Shown here: piece after piece, positions 47,076 to 58,857 of the stretch
Layout: each line of letters begins with the position of its first letter
Position numbering within the stretch: the first letter of the stretch is position 1
Source of the DNA: Pelodera strongyloides
Lineage: Eukaryota > Nematoda > Chromadorea > Rhabditida > Rhabditidae
Assembly (NCBI GenBank): GCA_036852015.1
Contig: JAANDG010000182.1
Span: 124,001-188,000, forward strand
Direction of reading: 5' to 3'
DNA: 64,000 nt
Notes under the pieces: model-generated
The model's database searches: none
Told to the model about the DNA's origin: nothing
Seen by the model: only the letters and a program-made list of their open reading frames with translations
Position numbers and translations under genes: made by a program

Positions 47076-50000
47076 GCATATATCAAGCATAAGTTAGTTC
47101 CAAAAATAAACCCTTTCTAAATAGTTATGAGTGCAAGTTCCTGCTTCGCACTTCCAACCCACTATATTGACAATCGGTTGCACCTAAGGTGTAAAGCGTA
47201 AACACTGGGCCAGCCACTTATGCCCCTCGGTAGGACCTAATAACCGTCGTGGCGTAGTTCCTCGTAGCTGTTAGTCGTCTAGGTGTTAAGCTGCTCGTTC
47301 GGCGTATCTTGTTTGTGTTCTTAGCCCACTACTGATGTACGACAAACATTGTTCACGAAATGCGTCCACCAGGGTACATCGCACTTGCTATATGTAGGGA
47401 AATGGTGGGGAGAATTTGTTACTGAGGGGCACGTTTTAGGGTTGAGGTAGACTTCTAACCTAAAGCTACAATCTTATTGAGCATAACCATACTGTACGGA
47501 GTTAATAAACCGGGGATTAGAGTACGTAAGTGAGTTGATGTAGCAATGTAGCCTATCTGTTAGCATTGCTTCAATCATACGAGAGGTAAACAAGCTCGCT
47601 CAACTGATAGAAAACAACGTTACGTACGTAAGTTTTAACCTTATTCATTCACTATCATTATTAATAAGCAACTCTTCATTGATATCGTGATGCGTTTGTG
47701 ACAAGGGGGGACGGACTCTTGCCTAGTTGTAACTGGACCCCCCAAACTAGACTAGACTGTACATACCGTAGTTTAGTCTCTAGAACAAGCAAGGCAACAA
47801 GCTAAGACAGAGAACCGGTGTGCAATGTGAACAATGAGGGAATAGCAGTTCTCCAACGGAAAATACCCAACATTGAACTTTAAGAAAAAATAAGGAAAAT
47901 AAGCGCTTCATCCATTGTAATGCTCGATCCCGGGCCGGAACCCCCTCACCATACTAAAGGTGTAAAAGTTGGTAGCTGGGTAAAATCGGCGGAGATAGAT
48001 CGGTTTCCCGAGAAAAATTGGCCATCGGAAGGCTTAAAGTCGGCTATGCAGCCTTGCTCTGCAAGACCCCCACCACACCGTTTCTGCGGATTTCGGTTGA
48101 TAAACGGGGTGCACTTTATCTTTTCTTTTACTTTATCCATTGTAAGTAGCCGGCCAAACTTGTGTAACTTTTATTATTTGTTTGTATATTGTTTTGGTCT
48201 TATTTAGTGTATTTCAAGTCAGGCACTCAGTCTTGGCTCTACACCACGAGGATTTTTATCTCCAAAAACGTTCAATTCGAGGGTTTTGCCTCCTTTTGAA
48301 GTTTGTGATAACAACGTCAAAAGGCGGCTATTTGTGTAAAAGAAAGACACTCAAATAATCGAACACCTCAACAAGGTATGCAAGTGGACAACAACGTCAA
48401 TAAGGCTTTTGCTAGAGCCGATCCCGAAATTGGCTATTCGTTTGCGCTTTAAAGGTGTATGTCACGTGGTAGTTGTGTTGAATTTCGTGCCGGAATGAAT
48501 ACCCAGTGTAACGTATACACATACGTATACGTGTATTAATAGTCTAAATTGTATGTTGTGTCTGAGAAGTAGAGATTGCAGACCTAATTAGCATACGAAT
48601 GGAACAATAAAAGGAGCGAGATCTACGGAGAAGGCAGGACCTCTTCGACCCGAAGAACCTCACTGGGACCTGCACCTTCTGGACTGGTGGACTGGTGGAG
48701 ATGTGGATCGACTAATGGAATGGAGAATGGACTCTACTGGCTGGACTCTACTCGCTGGACACTCAACAGCCAAGGACCACAACAGGATCACCTCCACCGT
48801 CTCTCTACACTACAGGATCGCCGCCTCCACTCTCTCTCTACAGTAGCTGCCTGGAGATGAATCTACACCTTCGCTATTCAACTACCCATCTTGTAATTTA
48901 TCTAAGAAATAAAGATATTTCACCCAGATAGGCATGGAATAAAAACAAAATAATTAAAGTATAAAAATATGAAGATGTCAAGACATGAATTATGCGTATA
49001 TGTTCTAGAAATAGTGTTTGAAAATGTAAAAGTAGATTGTGAAATAAACATACAAAAAAGTAAGAAGAGGAAATAGAAAGAAATGACCTTGAATATTAAT
49101 CAAGGTACCCCGACCCCTGAGTCACATACGAGGATTTTGCCGTGTCGGGGTCTCATCAGTGTGAGCCACGGCTTCTTGAGATATAGAGAAAAAATAAATA
49201 AATAATTAAAAAAGGCGACGTGAATATGAACATCAATAAAAGAAAAGAATTAAATTCAAGGTAGCTTAGGAATTATTGCGGATGATAACAGATTTATGAA
49301 ATCGATGGCAGTGGGAAATTGTATTATGTGTGTAGTTTGTAGTTTGCATATAATTGTCTAATAACCATCGGCAAAATCAAGGGAATTAAATGGAAAATTG
49401 ATGTAATTAATGATTAGAATCGTTAATTGAAAGATAAAATCAGGATCTATCAGAAATATAAATACATAAAATGCACATCCACGCGCATACCGCTTAGCCC
49501 TAAGCTAGTATTCGCTCGTATGTTTACTAAAGGAAAAAATAATCAATATATCAGCCCTGACATAGCTCAGGCTTAGGCTTTTTATCCTGAGTCTGTGCTT
49601 AAGTCTAAGCCCCCTGATGACCCTGCACGTTAGTGAACCATCTAGAGCAGTTTACGTGGATTCCTTCTTTTCACCTTTTTCTATCTCCGACGATTCAGCT
49701 TCCTAGTTGTGCCGGCACGACGCGGGCGGGGCCGCCACGGGTGAGCGAGTGCCCGATGGCGCGCCAGTGGCGCATACCGCATACGTGGCGCAACGCAGAT
49801 GGGGTGCGCCGCGCACTTGTAGGGGACTCTCTTTTGCTTGAACCCACTGTGGGTTAAATTCTTGATTGAAGAAGCTATATAAACTTGTTTTCGGACTTTC
49901 AACAGTAATGCAGTCCTCTGAATAACTGCAATAGAGTACCGTGGGATGATAGTCCACCTCCGCGCTGTTTTGTATATAATAACAAATTTTACTCCTAATA

Positions 50001-50401
50001 CTAAATGAAAACTAAATTTGCAGAAACTAATATTAAAATGTCTGATGGCTCTTTTCATATTACAAAACGGAATGCTATTGAACTGAGAGAACTCGTTGAA
50101 AACATGAAACAACACGGGGGGGAACACAATACTTTGCGAACAAGACATTAATTTATTCGTACAAAAAAAAAGCTAAAACGAGAAAAAAAATCATTGCATA
50201 ATTTACGTACCAGCAGCTAATTTTACAAAATATAATAAGTTAGCAAAGTGCTATGTCTCTCAATAAGACAAAAATAGCACAGTATTCTATTTCTATCACG
50301 ACTTACAAACCGGGGAATAAATAAATTTCAATAATCACAATGATAGACACACTGCATTTACATACACTACTTACAATAGCTGGATGTTTACTGGAACTTC
50401 T

Positions 50402-50558
50402 TTAAAGCGGTATAACAGCCGGTTTTGAAACGTATGATGGGTGCTGTATTTACATTCAGTGTAGATTTTTTAGTCTAATTATTTTTCATTTACATACAAT
50501 ATATGAGGATACAGTTGACCACCATACATACGCTTCAAAAACCGGCAGTATAAATTTA
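50402..50558. mobile_element. Palindromic MITE, AAAGCGGTATAACAGCCGG subfamily
   Basis: Left end TTAAAGCGGTATAACAGCCG, right end CGCTTCAAAAACCGGCAG then TATAAATTTA. About 157 bp. Internal CATACAATATATGAGG resembles the AAAGCGGTAT copies. Confidence 0.7.
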
Positions 50559-50750
50559 GAACGGTTCAATAAGCTTGGATTCAAAAAATCACCAATTTCA
50601 TAGTACATAAACCGTGATGTGCTTTTTGTTCGGTAGTTGATAGTGCTGAAGAAGATCTTGGTGAAATGCAAGCGTAAGTCATAAAAATTAAAAGTGAATG
50701 TGGAAAAGCGTATACTTTAAATATATAGGCAGCAATTATGTGGGTTGTGC

Positions 50751-50829
50751 GAGTAGAGGGAAGGAAGGAATCGAACCTTTGACCCATTGAACTTGAAAAC
50801 AGAACACTAATCACTAAACTACGTGGGTG
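50751..50829 (-). pseudogene. tRNA-like sequence
   Basis: On the minus strand it starts CACCCACGTAGTTTAGTGAT and contains a B box, GGTTCGATTCC. The acceptor ends do not pair (CACCCAC against CCTCTAC), so it is not an intact tRNA. It may be a tRNA pseudogene or a SINE head. Confidence 0.45.
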
Positions 50830-51178
50830 ATAATCAAATCAGTATCAGTTACGCAATGAAGCACTTGTTCAGTGATAACTAACCAGTCATGAAAATAAAA
50901 AATAAAAGCAAAAGCATGCAAATTACATAACGAAGCAAAGGCGAAAGCATTAGGGGATCTCATACGCATAAGTAACTAAATTCAAACACAAAAAGCTAAT
51001 GTGACTTACGCAGTGACTTACGCCGGTTATGTGCAGATAACAGAAAAAGAACAAAGTTGTAGAAAATATATAAATCACTAAAGTTTCCATATGTAATACG
51101 TTACGGTACCGTAGTGTCAGTAAGAATACCATAACGCTAGTCAAGGTACCGTAGCACAACAATTGCTACCGTAGTATT

Positions 51179-53969
51179 CTAGTACTTTCTACCACCCGAT
51201 TCCAATAGCTTAATCTCTTCGGTAAGGTTCTTTCGAGCCTTTTCCTCCAATGCAGACCGGACCTGCGAAGTGGCGTAGATATGGGGAATTTGAATGAACA
51301 TCTTTAGAACCTGAAATATATAACCTTTACTTTAAGCCTAAGCCTAAGCCTAAGCCTAAGGTAAGAGAACATCAGAATGAAAGAGTTGTAGCTTGTAGCT
51401 CTGCGCGAAACGATGAAAACAGAAAAATTGAATATTCATTACACTATGGCTTGTGACAGTGTACTAGCATCTAACTCCTAGGATAGCTGACGAAATTTGT
51501 GCGAAGCCTTCGCCAATGTGGAGCGAAGGAAGCTTGCCTCGTCTCGCATTTCGGGCGCCTGCCGCGCCTCCACTCCATGCGCCATAGCCTATGCGCCTGC
51601 CGCGCCTCCACTCCATGCGCCATAGCCTGCTAAGGATTCGCCGCGCAGCGCAATGAGCTTTCCACTCAAAGTATGTCCACTACCTTCAGCCTCTGATCCT
51701 TATACTCGTCATCATTCAAATGTGGATACTCCTTTCTGATTCCCTTCTCGTTCTCTCCATAATTATCATCAGCCAACCAGGCCATATCAAAGTCCATCAG
51801 AAAATGAGAGTCTTCAGAACCTGAAATGCAATCCTAATTGAATTTTAAAGCGTTATAACGACCGGTTTTTGAGAAGTATCTTGGAGAACTGCTTCCCACA
51901 TATTGCAGGCAAACGCATATCCAGACTAACAAAACCGCGAAGTATCGCGCAGTAATTTGCGCATACACTACATGGGAATATAGCGCCCAACACATGTACC
52001 AAAACCCGGATGGTGTACAACTTCAAGTTATATTGCAATGCTATATTACGTGCTAGTACAAAATAGTCAATGAAAAAAAAGGCAAACAAACATAATCTTT
52101 CAATGTTAAATAATTAATTCCTCACTTAGGGAGAAAATTTACTCGAAGATAACTATTCATTATAATAAAAAAAAGAAAATTACCTGACGCTTCTGCGGTC
52201 ATCAGTGTATCTGTTGAGGACGCCGATTGTTCGATTAACTCGGCCACATAGTTTTCCTAGAAAAATAACAGTTGTAAACAACAACAATGTTTATTTTATT
52301 TTGTAATTGCTGGATAATATCTTCTTTTTTTTTATAATCTGCGCGCTTGTTGGATGTGCCTAATGAATGAATGCTACGGTATGACACGGTATGACATTCG
52401 TACTTATGTGTGGACAAACACAGGAAAGTGAAAACCCCGATTTCGCCCTGATCATTTGTCGAAAAACCCCGATTTCGGCCCGATCACGGCCCGATTTTTT
52501 GAGGGACTTGATCGGGGCGAAATCGGGGTTTTTAGTTTCCCATGCACATGATCATTGATAGCATTGATAAAATCAGCTTACCGCATCAAAAGTGGTTTCT
52601 TGTGAGAATTCTCGTAGCAGTGTCACACACTTCGAAGCATTATCTGAGCTGAGCGGGTCGTACACAATACTGAACATGTGAAAATAAAGTAATTAATTAA
52701 CTACTTACATCGGCCCCGAAGACGTTGTGACGCCGAGCAGTTTGCCATCGGAAAGTAGTCGTCTACTTACTTATTACGGGTTTTACTGCCGGGTTTACAG
52801 TGCTCGGCTAACTACCTTTGTTCGATGCCCCAGCAGTTCCGCTTACCTTTACACATGTACCTTATGTCCCTTATTACCGTTTTTCTGTCTTAACTGTATT
52901 CATTGTCTTAATTATGTATGTTTGTGCGCATCTTTGTGGTGTAATAAATTATTATTATATAACACGAAACCTCTATGGAACAGGACAAGTGTGGAGAACC
53001 ACATACAAATAAAGAAACATCAATTGAAGAGTAAACTTTACCTATAGTAATTAGTAATGGTAATTTAAATACGGTTGAAATGACATAGTGATAATGTGAA
53101 ATGTAATAAACATGCGAAAAAAGACAGACTTCTTGAAGAAAATAGCGAATGCTGATCCATAACGCTCCTTCAAGTTATCTTTGTACTTATCGTACTGAGA
53201 GAACATTGTGGCGAGGTGGGGAAGACCTCTGAAAATGGGAGATTTATTCGAAGTTTCATAAAATAAGTTTTACTGTCGTTCCTTAAAGCGGTATAACAGC
53301 CGGTTTTGCGGGAGGCTGGAGTTCATGTATTGTATGCAAATGACTATGCGGTACTGCGTGATTTTTTATTCTAATTATATTAGTTTCAGATGATAAAGGG
53401 GCTAACTACGGAGTTTGTCGGCAATTCATAAATATATAACAATTACATACGGAAATATTCACGCACGTGTACTGTTTATTTATTACAAAATAGATTTCCA
53501 CTTTATACTTGCATCATACAGTATACGCACGCTAAATTATGCTTGAATAGACTACGGTAGAACGGCAAGTTTTCTGGGGAGAATACGTCCGCAAATCTAG
53601 GCTCTATGTTGCATTGTTCACAGTAATGTTTCTGAATTCCTACGCTTTACGCATAAAAAAATCACTAGATTTTCCCATGGCAGTAGCGAGGTCTTGTGCC
53701 ACGTACAGTAAGCACATACGTTATAAGTAGCAGATAAATCACGCCTACCCCGTTTCGAGCTCTGCTTGTAACGGAGTAGGCGTGGTTTATCTAAGCCTAA
53801 GCCTAAGCCTAAATTGAATAATTTCCTGAATAATTAATCGTTACTCAATCTCTTACCTAAATGGCCGATTCTGATAGGCGAGCAGAATCCTTTTCCACCA
53901 TTTTTCTCGTTTGTCAGCAGAAACAAATGAGGTCAAGTCCTCCCAACGATGTTGAAGATCAATCTCCAT
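51179..53969 (-). CDS. HD-superfamily phosphohydrolase homologue without the HD motif, 213 aa
   Basis: Matches the predicted metal-dependent HD phosphohydrolase family (COG4339 type). Exons 53969-53857, 53228-53130, 52669-52582, 52256-52184, 51820-51684 and 51310-51179 give 214 codons with TAG, the usual family length. Shared landmarks: RWEDL near the start, VYDP at 73-76, DNASKC, LMDFDMAWL at 132-140, Y..NEKGIRKEY, RLKVLKMF, IYAT and EEKARKNLTEEI. The metal motif usually read as WFHD before VYDP is FFKN here (K70, N71; N71 spans a splice junction). The earlier YHxLxH reads FRGLPH, and the T..H after LIEQ is missing. It is therefore probably catalytically dead, possibly regulatory. The ATG is 3 nt after a ttttacag acceptor. 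An alternative is a misassigned exon boundary at 53130. Confidence 0.82.
51333..51360 (-). repeat. Short telomere-like array, (GCCTAA)4.7
   Basis: TTAGGC repeat read on the minus strand, 28 bases, in the last intron of the HD-family gene, about 20 bases before its final acceptor. Confidence 0.85.
51555..51630. repeat. Two-copy 38-bp tandem repeat, GC rich
   Basis: The unit GCGCCTGCCGCGCCTCCACT followed by CCATGCGCCATAGCCTAT occurs twice back to back inside an intron of the HD-family gene. It is far more GC-rich than its surroundings. Confidence 0.85.
51845..52020. mobile_element. Diverged AAAGCG-family foldback
   Basis: Begins TTTAAAGCGTTATAACGACC then GGTTTTTGAGAAGTATC. A partial inverse, CATGTACCAAAACCCGGATG, lies near 51993. 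It lies in an intron of the HD-family gene. The right end is decayed. Confidence 0.5.
52423..52540. repeat. Hairpin-forming inverted repeat
   Basis: Left arm GAAAACCCCGATTTCGCCCT, right arm GGGGCGAAATCGGGGTTTTT, with a further internal CCCCGATTTCGGCCCGATCA copy. The arms are about 24 bases and nearly perfect. It is in an HD-family gene intron, so the pre-mRNA could fold here. Confidence 0.8.
53791..53812 (-). repeat. Short telomere-like array, (GCCTAA)3.6
   Basis: TAAGCC repeats on the plus strand in the first intron of the HD-family gene. It is the second such array in this gene. Confidence 0.8.
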
Positions 53970-53985
53970 ATTCTGTAAAATATTA

Positions 53986-54151
53986 TTAAAGTGGTATAAC
54001 ATGTGGTTTCCATGAAACGTATGCCGAACGACAACATTTACATGTATTACTGTCACATCATGAGCCGGAAAGTCACAGAAATTTGCATACGATACATGGA
54101 TATGCAATTCTGCAGCACACGCTTCAAAAGCCGCATGTTATGCTGCTTCAA
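53986..54151. mobile_element. Palindromic MITE, AAAGTGGTATAACATGTGG variant
   Basis: Left end TTAAAGTGGTATAACATGTG, right end AAAAGCCGCATGTTATGCTG then CTTCAA. It lies immediately upstream of the HD-family gene's acceptor, so part of the outron of that gene may derive from it. Confidence 0.65.
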
Positions 54152-56024
54152 AATGTGAAAAACATAAAAAGACGGACACATAATGGTTGATATAAATTAA
54201 TGAGCTTTTAGCAGGCAGGGTCACTTTAAAAGTTTGAAATTATCACAAAACCTACTAAACTTACGTCACAGTTACAGGAAAAAATAACTTATTCAAGTTG
54301 CGCACAAAACAATATACGCGCAAAATAATAAAAGAGAGATTATTTAACTTAACCACACATAAAGTTGATGAGATGACAGTTTTAAAAGTAGGCATTTAGG
54401 AAGTTATTCTAAAAGTAAACTACACTACATATTAAAAATTTTGGAACGGAAGGGCGGAGACTCGCTGCTGATGTGGTAGTATTGAACAATACTAACCATC
54501 AGGCAATAATTGCCTTCCAAACTACAAACTACACCAAGCAATTGTTGGAAATTGCCACAGGAAATCGCGGAATGATAAGATACATGTGGACGTGGACTCG
54601 GGTTAGGGGGTCGGGCTCCCCTTAAAAAAACCAATTAACTAAAATGGGTTTGTACTAAGCAAGTACTAAACACCTGCACCAAATATAGCAGAAATAAAAG
54701 AACTGTTTAATTATCACAAGAAAAATGAGCGCGCCATTTTCGCCAAGGCAACGAAAAGACCATTTCGTGACGATTACATGGCCAGATGGTCGGTGACAAG
54801 TCGCGAAACGGGCACGATTTAGTTCTTGAAATCGTCGCGTATATGATTGAAATGAACAGGAACACATAAACAAGGTTCAACAAACAGTGTTGAAATACAA
54901 ACGGAGAGTGTGTTTACATAAAAGTTGCTATGTGTTTTTTGCAACAACAATAAAGCGTTAGGGGTATACGTATATCTATGAAAGAAATATAAAACAGAAT
55001 TGTATAATGATAGACGTGTAAATTGTTGCTTCTCACGATATTTATTAGCTAGATAAACTATATCATAAGTAGAAAACCATTATTTTAAAATTAATATTTA
55101 CATAATAAAAAGGAAAACAATTATCTGTAGATCTAAGTATAACGGCTTATGGAATTCTTCCAAAAACCTTCAATAAGAGAAAAACCAATTCTATACATCA
55201 ATAACAAGCATAACAACTAGCAACGGGCTCAATACTAATGGGTTTGTTCACATTCAGTTTTTGCATAAAGGGGTGAAAAGGGAATTTTATGTGAAAGACA
55301 GATTTTATGGGAATTTTTTTTACCATGAATTTTATTTAAAAAAATGCAAAATTCGCCAATTTATTTTTATTAAAAAAATTTGTTGAACAAAACAATCTGA
55401 AGTTTCATATGGCTTGGTTTGCAAGTAAGAAAAATCTAGTTATACCGTTGGTTTACGTATATCGGTAGAACCGAAGAACTGAGCAACTGACTATTGTACA
55501 AAAAAAACAAGGACTTTATCGGGTATAAATCTGGATTATAACGGATAGACAAAACCACGGAAAGGAGACGACTTTTTGATTGGCGTCTAATAATTTTTTT
55601 ATAATTGTTGGACAAATGCACCAAACTGTGAGCCACAGTAACGCAATTTACATCGAGACCACAAGAACGTAAGTCCGAAAAACCATGTTACAACCGCTTG
55701 AAGACTGTGGTGACCAGTTTGGTTATATCAAGAAAAGAACTATACAAAGAGGACGAAAAACCGCGAAAACCGTCATCAAATGGTTAACGCCGTCTGCTGT
55801 GCACTACGAAGACGTAAGGAGATCTACACGCTGCATGAAGAGTTCCGACGTGCAACTTGGAGAAACTTTGGGGAAATAGTTTGTTTTTGCGAGGCACATT
55901 GAATGCGAATAGTGGACATAAAATGTTCCGTTTAAATTCCTAAAGAAAAAAGAATCAAAGAATATCGATGAAACAAAGACCCGAGAGAAGATGCTGCAGA
56001 GTCATTGACAAAGAAAGCGAAAGT

Positions 56025-56028
<4 letters not shown>

Positions 56029-56070
<42 letters not shown>
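56029..56070. repeat. (AG)n microsatellite
   Basis: A clean AG dinucleotide run of about 21 units. Confidence 0.9.
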
Positions 56071-56074
<4 letters not shown>

Positions 56075-56773
56075 GAGATGAACATGCAAAGAAAGAGAGG
56101 AGGACCCTGAATCGAGTGGGCAACATCTAGTCCTTGAGGCCCTCCCTTCTATCTCTGTTTCTCTCGAAAAGACATGGTCGATAGAATTGTCCCTCTCAGA
56201 AATCCACACTCTCTCGTTCGTGGGTCCCAGTGGTGATTGACCGGGCTCCCGCCACTGGGCCCCTGTCGAGACGTCTCCTATCAAAGAACACACACACCAA
56301 ATATAATTAAAGAGATAATCGATAAATAGGTAATTAGCAGAACAATCGATAGCACATTATTGATACCGCTTCGAGATTAACATGAATCCTCATCCACAGC
56401 AAACACACAAACAAACAATGCGATCCAGAATGAGGAACATACGTTATATTAAAGCTTCATAACCTTATCACATAAACGGTTTCCTGAAATTCACCAAAAG
56501 TATATGTAGGGTATTATTTTCCTTTTTTTCTTTGAAATATTTGGAGCGCTGCTACGATTTTTCCATTTTATATAACAGAAAGGCTACCGTAGTTGGCAAA
56601 AGAACAGAGAGCATAGAGCACAGTGAGCGGCGCGCGGTGAGTAAGAGAGCGCAGAGGAGATTTGTTTACTAAACCCTACGCGTGGATACAAATGACGAAA
56701 ATTAAGGTTTTTTTACCAAATTTATATAATGTGTGAAATTTTGGTGAACTCACATCTCGCGTACTGACTTTCA

Positions 56774-57059
56774 TGGGGTCTCGATGTATGCCGGATTTTG
56801 CTTCCAAGTATGGCTTTTTTGATTACCGTAGATTGGCACTACACGAGAACATCTACAGACCGCCAAAAAATGGTCCCGCGGCGGTAGCCACAGGACTATT
56901 TTTTTCGAGCGTGCATAAACTGTGCATTTTCGCCTCCTCTAGTATTATCAATGGTACATTTTCTAACTTTCAAAGGTGTATGCAAAATCGTACACGAGAT
57001 GCACATATTTGATACTTGGAAGCAAAATGCGCTGTTTTTGCCATACATCGAGACCCCAA
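56774..57059. mobile_element. Foldback element with TGGGGTCTCGATGTATG ends
   Basis: Left end TGGGGTCTCGATGTATGCC then GGATTTTGCTTCCAAGTAT. The right end is the inverse, ATACTTGGAAGCAAAATGCG through CATACATCGAGACCCCA. About 286 bp. It abuts a second foldback at 57060. Related ends occur at 61423-61586. Confidence 0.8.
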
Positions 57060-57063
57060 TAGC

Positions 57064-57343
57064 ACACAAAATGAATAGACCAGGTCTAGTACATAGACCT
57101 AAATAGCAACGTATTAGCACGAGCAATAGTGCGCAGTTAGCACCAAATCACACGCCAATAGACACCACCACTTTATTCGGACATACAAGCATCACACATA
57201 GACTTAAGCATGTAGAATCCAGGGTCCCGTTTGCTTGTTTGGTGTCTATTGGCGTGTGATTTGGTGCTAACTGCGTACTATTGCTCGTGCTAATACGTTG
57301 CTATTTAGGTCTACGTACTAGACCTGGTCTATTCATTTTGTGT
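57064..57343. mobile_element. Near-perfect palindrome with a SINE tail in its loop
   Basis: Left arm from ACACAAAATGAATAGACCAG to about 57175. The right arm, from about 57238, ends GACCTGGTCTATTCATTTTG. Arms are about 105-110 bp with few mismatches. The roughly 62-bp loop is the inverted 3' end of the SINE found at 4925-5297 (ACTTTATTCGGACATACAAG and CAGGGTCCCGTTTGC). Confidence 0.85.
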
Positions 57344-57574
57344 GAAGCTGGTGAGGCAGGAAAATTTAATAAAAATTGGGCGTTTGCTGCCACTTTGCAT
57401 CTACGCACAGTCGCTGACTCCACCCCCTCCATTGCCGGTCCCCGCCACAGTTGGTCGGAGGGTGTAGAGGAGAAAACTGGCACGGTGCCAACGGCTCCGC
57501 GGACATACAAATGACGAAAATGCGACCATTTCCAGCAAAAATAATTTTTTGTATTTTTTCCCTCATACAAAATG

Positions 57575-58370
57575 TTTTATTTTAAAAATTGAGTTATAAA
57601 TATCGCACCAAAAACCACCAAGCGCACTAAAGGCATATGTTAGGAGTATTTTCGCTTAATAAACCATGTACTGAAAGTTTCTGGTTTTCCTGAATTTTCG
57701 CCCACAAGTTGGTACATTCACGACGTCCATAAGGTAAACATTAAACAAAAGATTTTATTTTAAAAATTGAGTTATAAATATCGCACCAAAAACCACCAAG
57801 CGCACTAAAGGCATATGTTAGGAGTATTTTCGCTTAATAGATCATGTACTGAAAGTTTCTGGTTTTCCTGAATTTTCGCCCACAAGTTGGTACATTCACG
57901 ACGACCATAAGGTAAACATTAAACAAAAGATTTTATTTTTAAAATTGAGTTATAAATATTGCACGAAAAACCACCAAGCGCACTAAAGACGTATGTTAGG
58001 AGTTTTTTCGCTTTATAAACCATGTGTTGAAAGTTTCTAGTTTTTCTGAATTTTCGCCCACTAGTCGGCACACTCGCATCTCCCGTAAGGTGACCATTAT
58101 ACAAAATGCTTCACATTTAAAATTGTGTTGTAAAAATCGCTCCAAAGACCGCCAAGCTCCTTAAAGGCACATATCAGGAGTATTTCGCTTATAAAACCAT
58201 ATGCTGAAAGTTTTTGGTTCTTCCGAATTTTCGCCGACCATTTTACATACTTAGGTTGGTCAAGAGGTAAGCATTACATAAAGTTAGTTATATTAAAAAT
58301 ATGGCTGTAGATACCGGTCCAAAAACCATCTCACGAAGTCCCTAGAAGTGAGCGTTGGGATTTCTTGATA
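57575..58370. repeat. 178-bp tandem array, four to five units
   Basis: Units begin near 57575, 57753, 57931, 58109 and about 58285. Shared segments include AATTGAGTTATAAATATCGC, AAACCACCAAGCGCACTAAA and GAAAGTTTCTGGTTTTCC. Units 1-3 are very similar and 4-5 are diverged. An inverted unit lies near 60350-60510. Confidence 0.9.
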
Positions 58371-58628
58371 ATAATTAGATTTTATGATATATGCAGACGG
58401 CTACGCTGCCTGAGGCGTCTTTACATACTTATGAAACGTCTCTAACGTATAGATGAAAATTGTGTGAATGAAGACAATCACAAATAAAATTTTTTTTTGC
58501 ATAATGAGCTTCTGAGCTCAACACCCTTTTTATAAGCAGGCGGAACAATTTATTTCAATGATTACCGTAACGTGAGTCCTAACGCACATTAAATATAGGG
58601 TCAGGCCCGCTTCAGGCAACCCCTATTT

Positions 58629-58857
58629 ATCTGATTCTCAGTGTCAAATACAGTAGGATGCATTTTTTTCTAATTTTTGCACTACATTCACGCCGCAACG
58701 AGCAATTTACCATAGCCAGTCACACCCCTCAATCTACCGCAGATGTAACGACCATTGGCGTACCATTGGTAAATTGCTCACTACGGCCTGAATCGTGAGC
58801 ATAAACATTAGAAAAAAGTGCAACCTACTATATTTGACACGGGGAATCAGATGGAGT
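58629..58857. mobile_element. Foldback element, about 90-bp arms
   Basis: Left arm TATCTGATTCTCAGTGTCAAA through GAGCAATTTACCATAG. Right arm inverse, GGTAAATTGCTCACTACGGC through TATTTGACACGGGGAATCAG. No coding capacity. It is inside the larger foldback. Confidence 0.8.

Larger units (their letters stand above)
43994..51178. other. 7 kb of intergenic DNA, repeat rich
   Basis: No multi-exon gene was recognised on either strand. Contains a GT microsatellite (about 44020-44170), a telomere-like array, MITEs at 45755, 46643 and 46899, a tRNA-like element, and GC-rich patches near 49715-49830. A 187-codon frame at 45816-46379 begins inside a MITE and is unlikely to be a gene. Confidence 0.5.

Noticed and set aside
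48552..48922. Candidate solo LTR (TG...CA limits, AATAAA near the end)
   Set aside because: No target-site duplication was visible, no primer-binding site context, and part of the flank is a MITE fragment.
55685..55879. 64-codon plus-strand frame
   Set aside because: Contains GTGACCAG and CATCAAATGG traces of the foldback family; probably decayed repeat.
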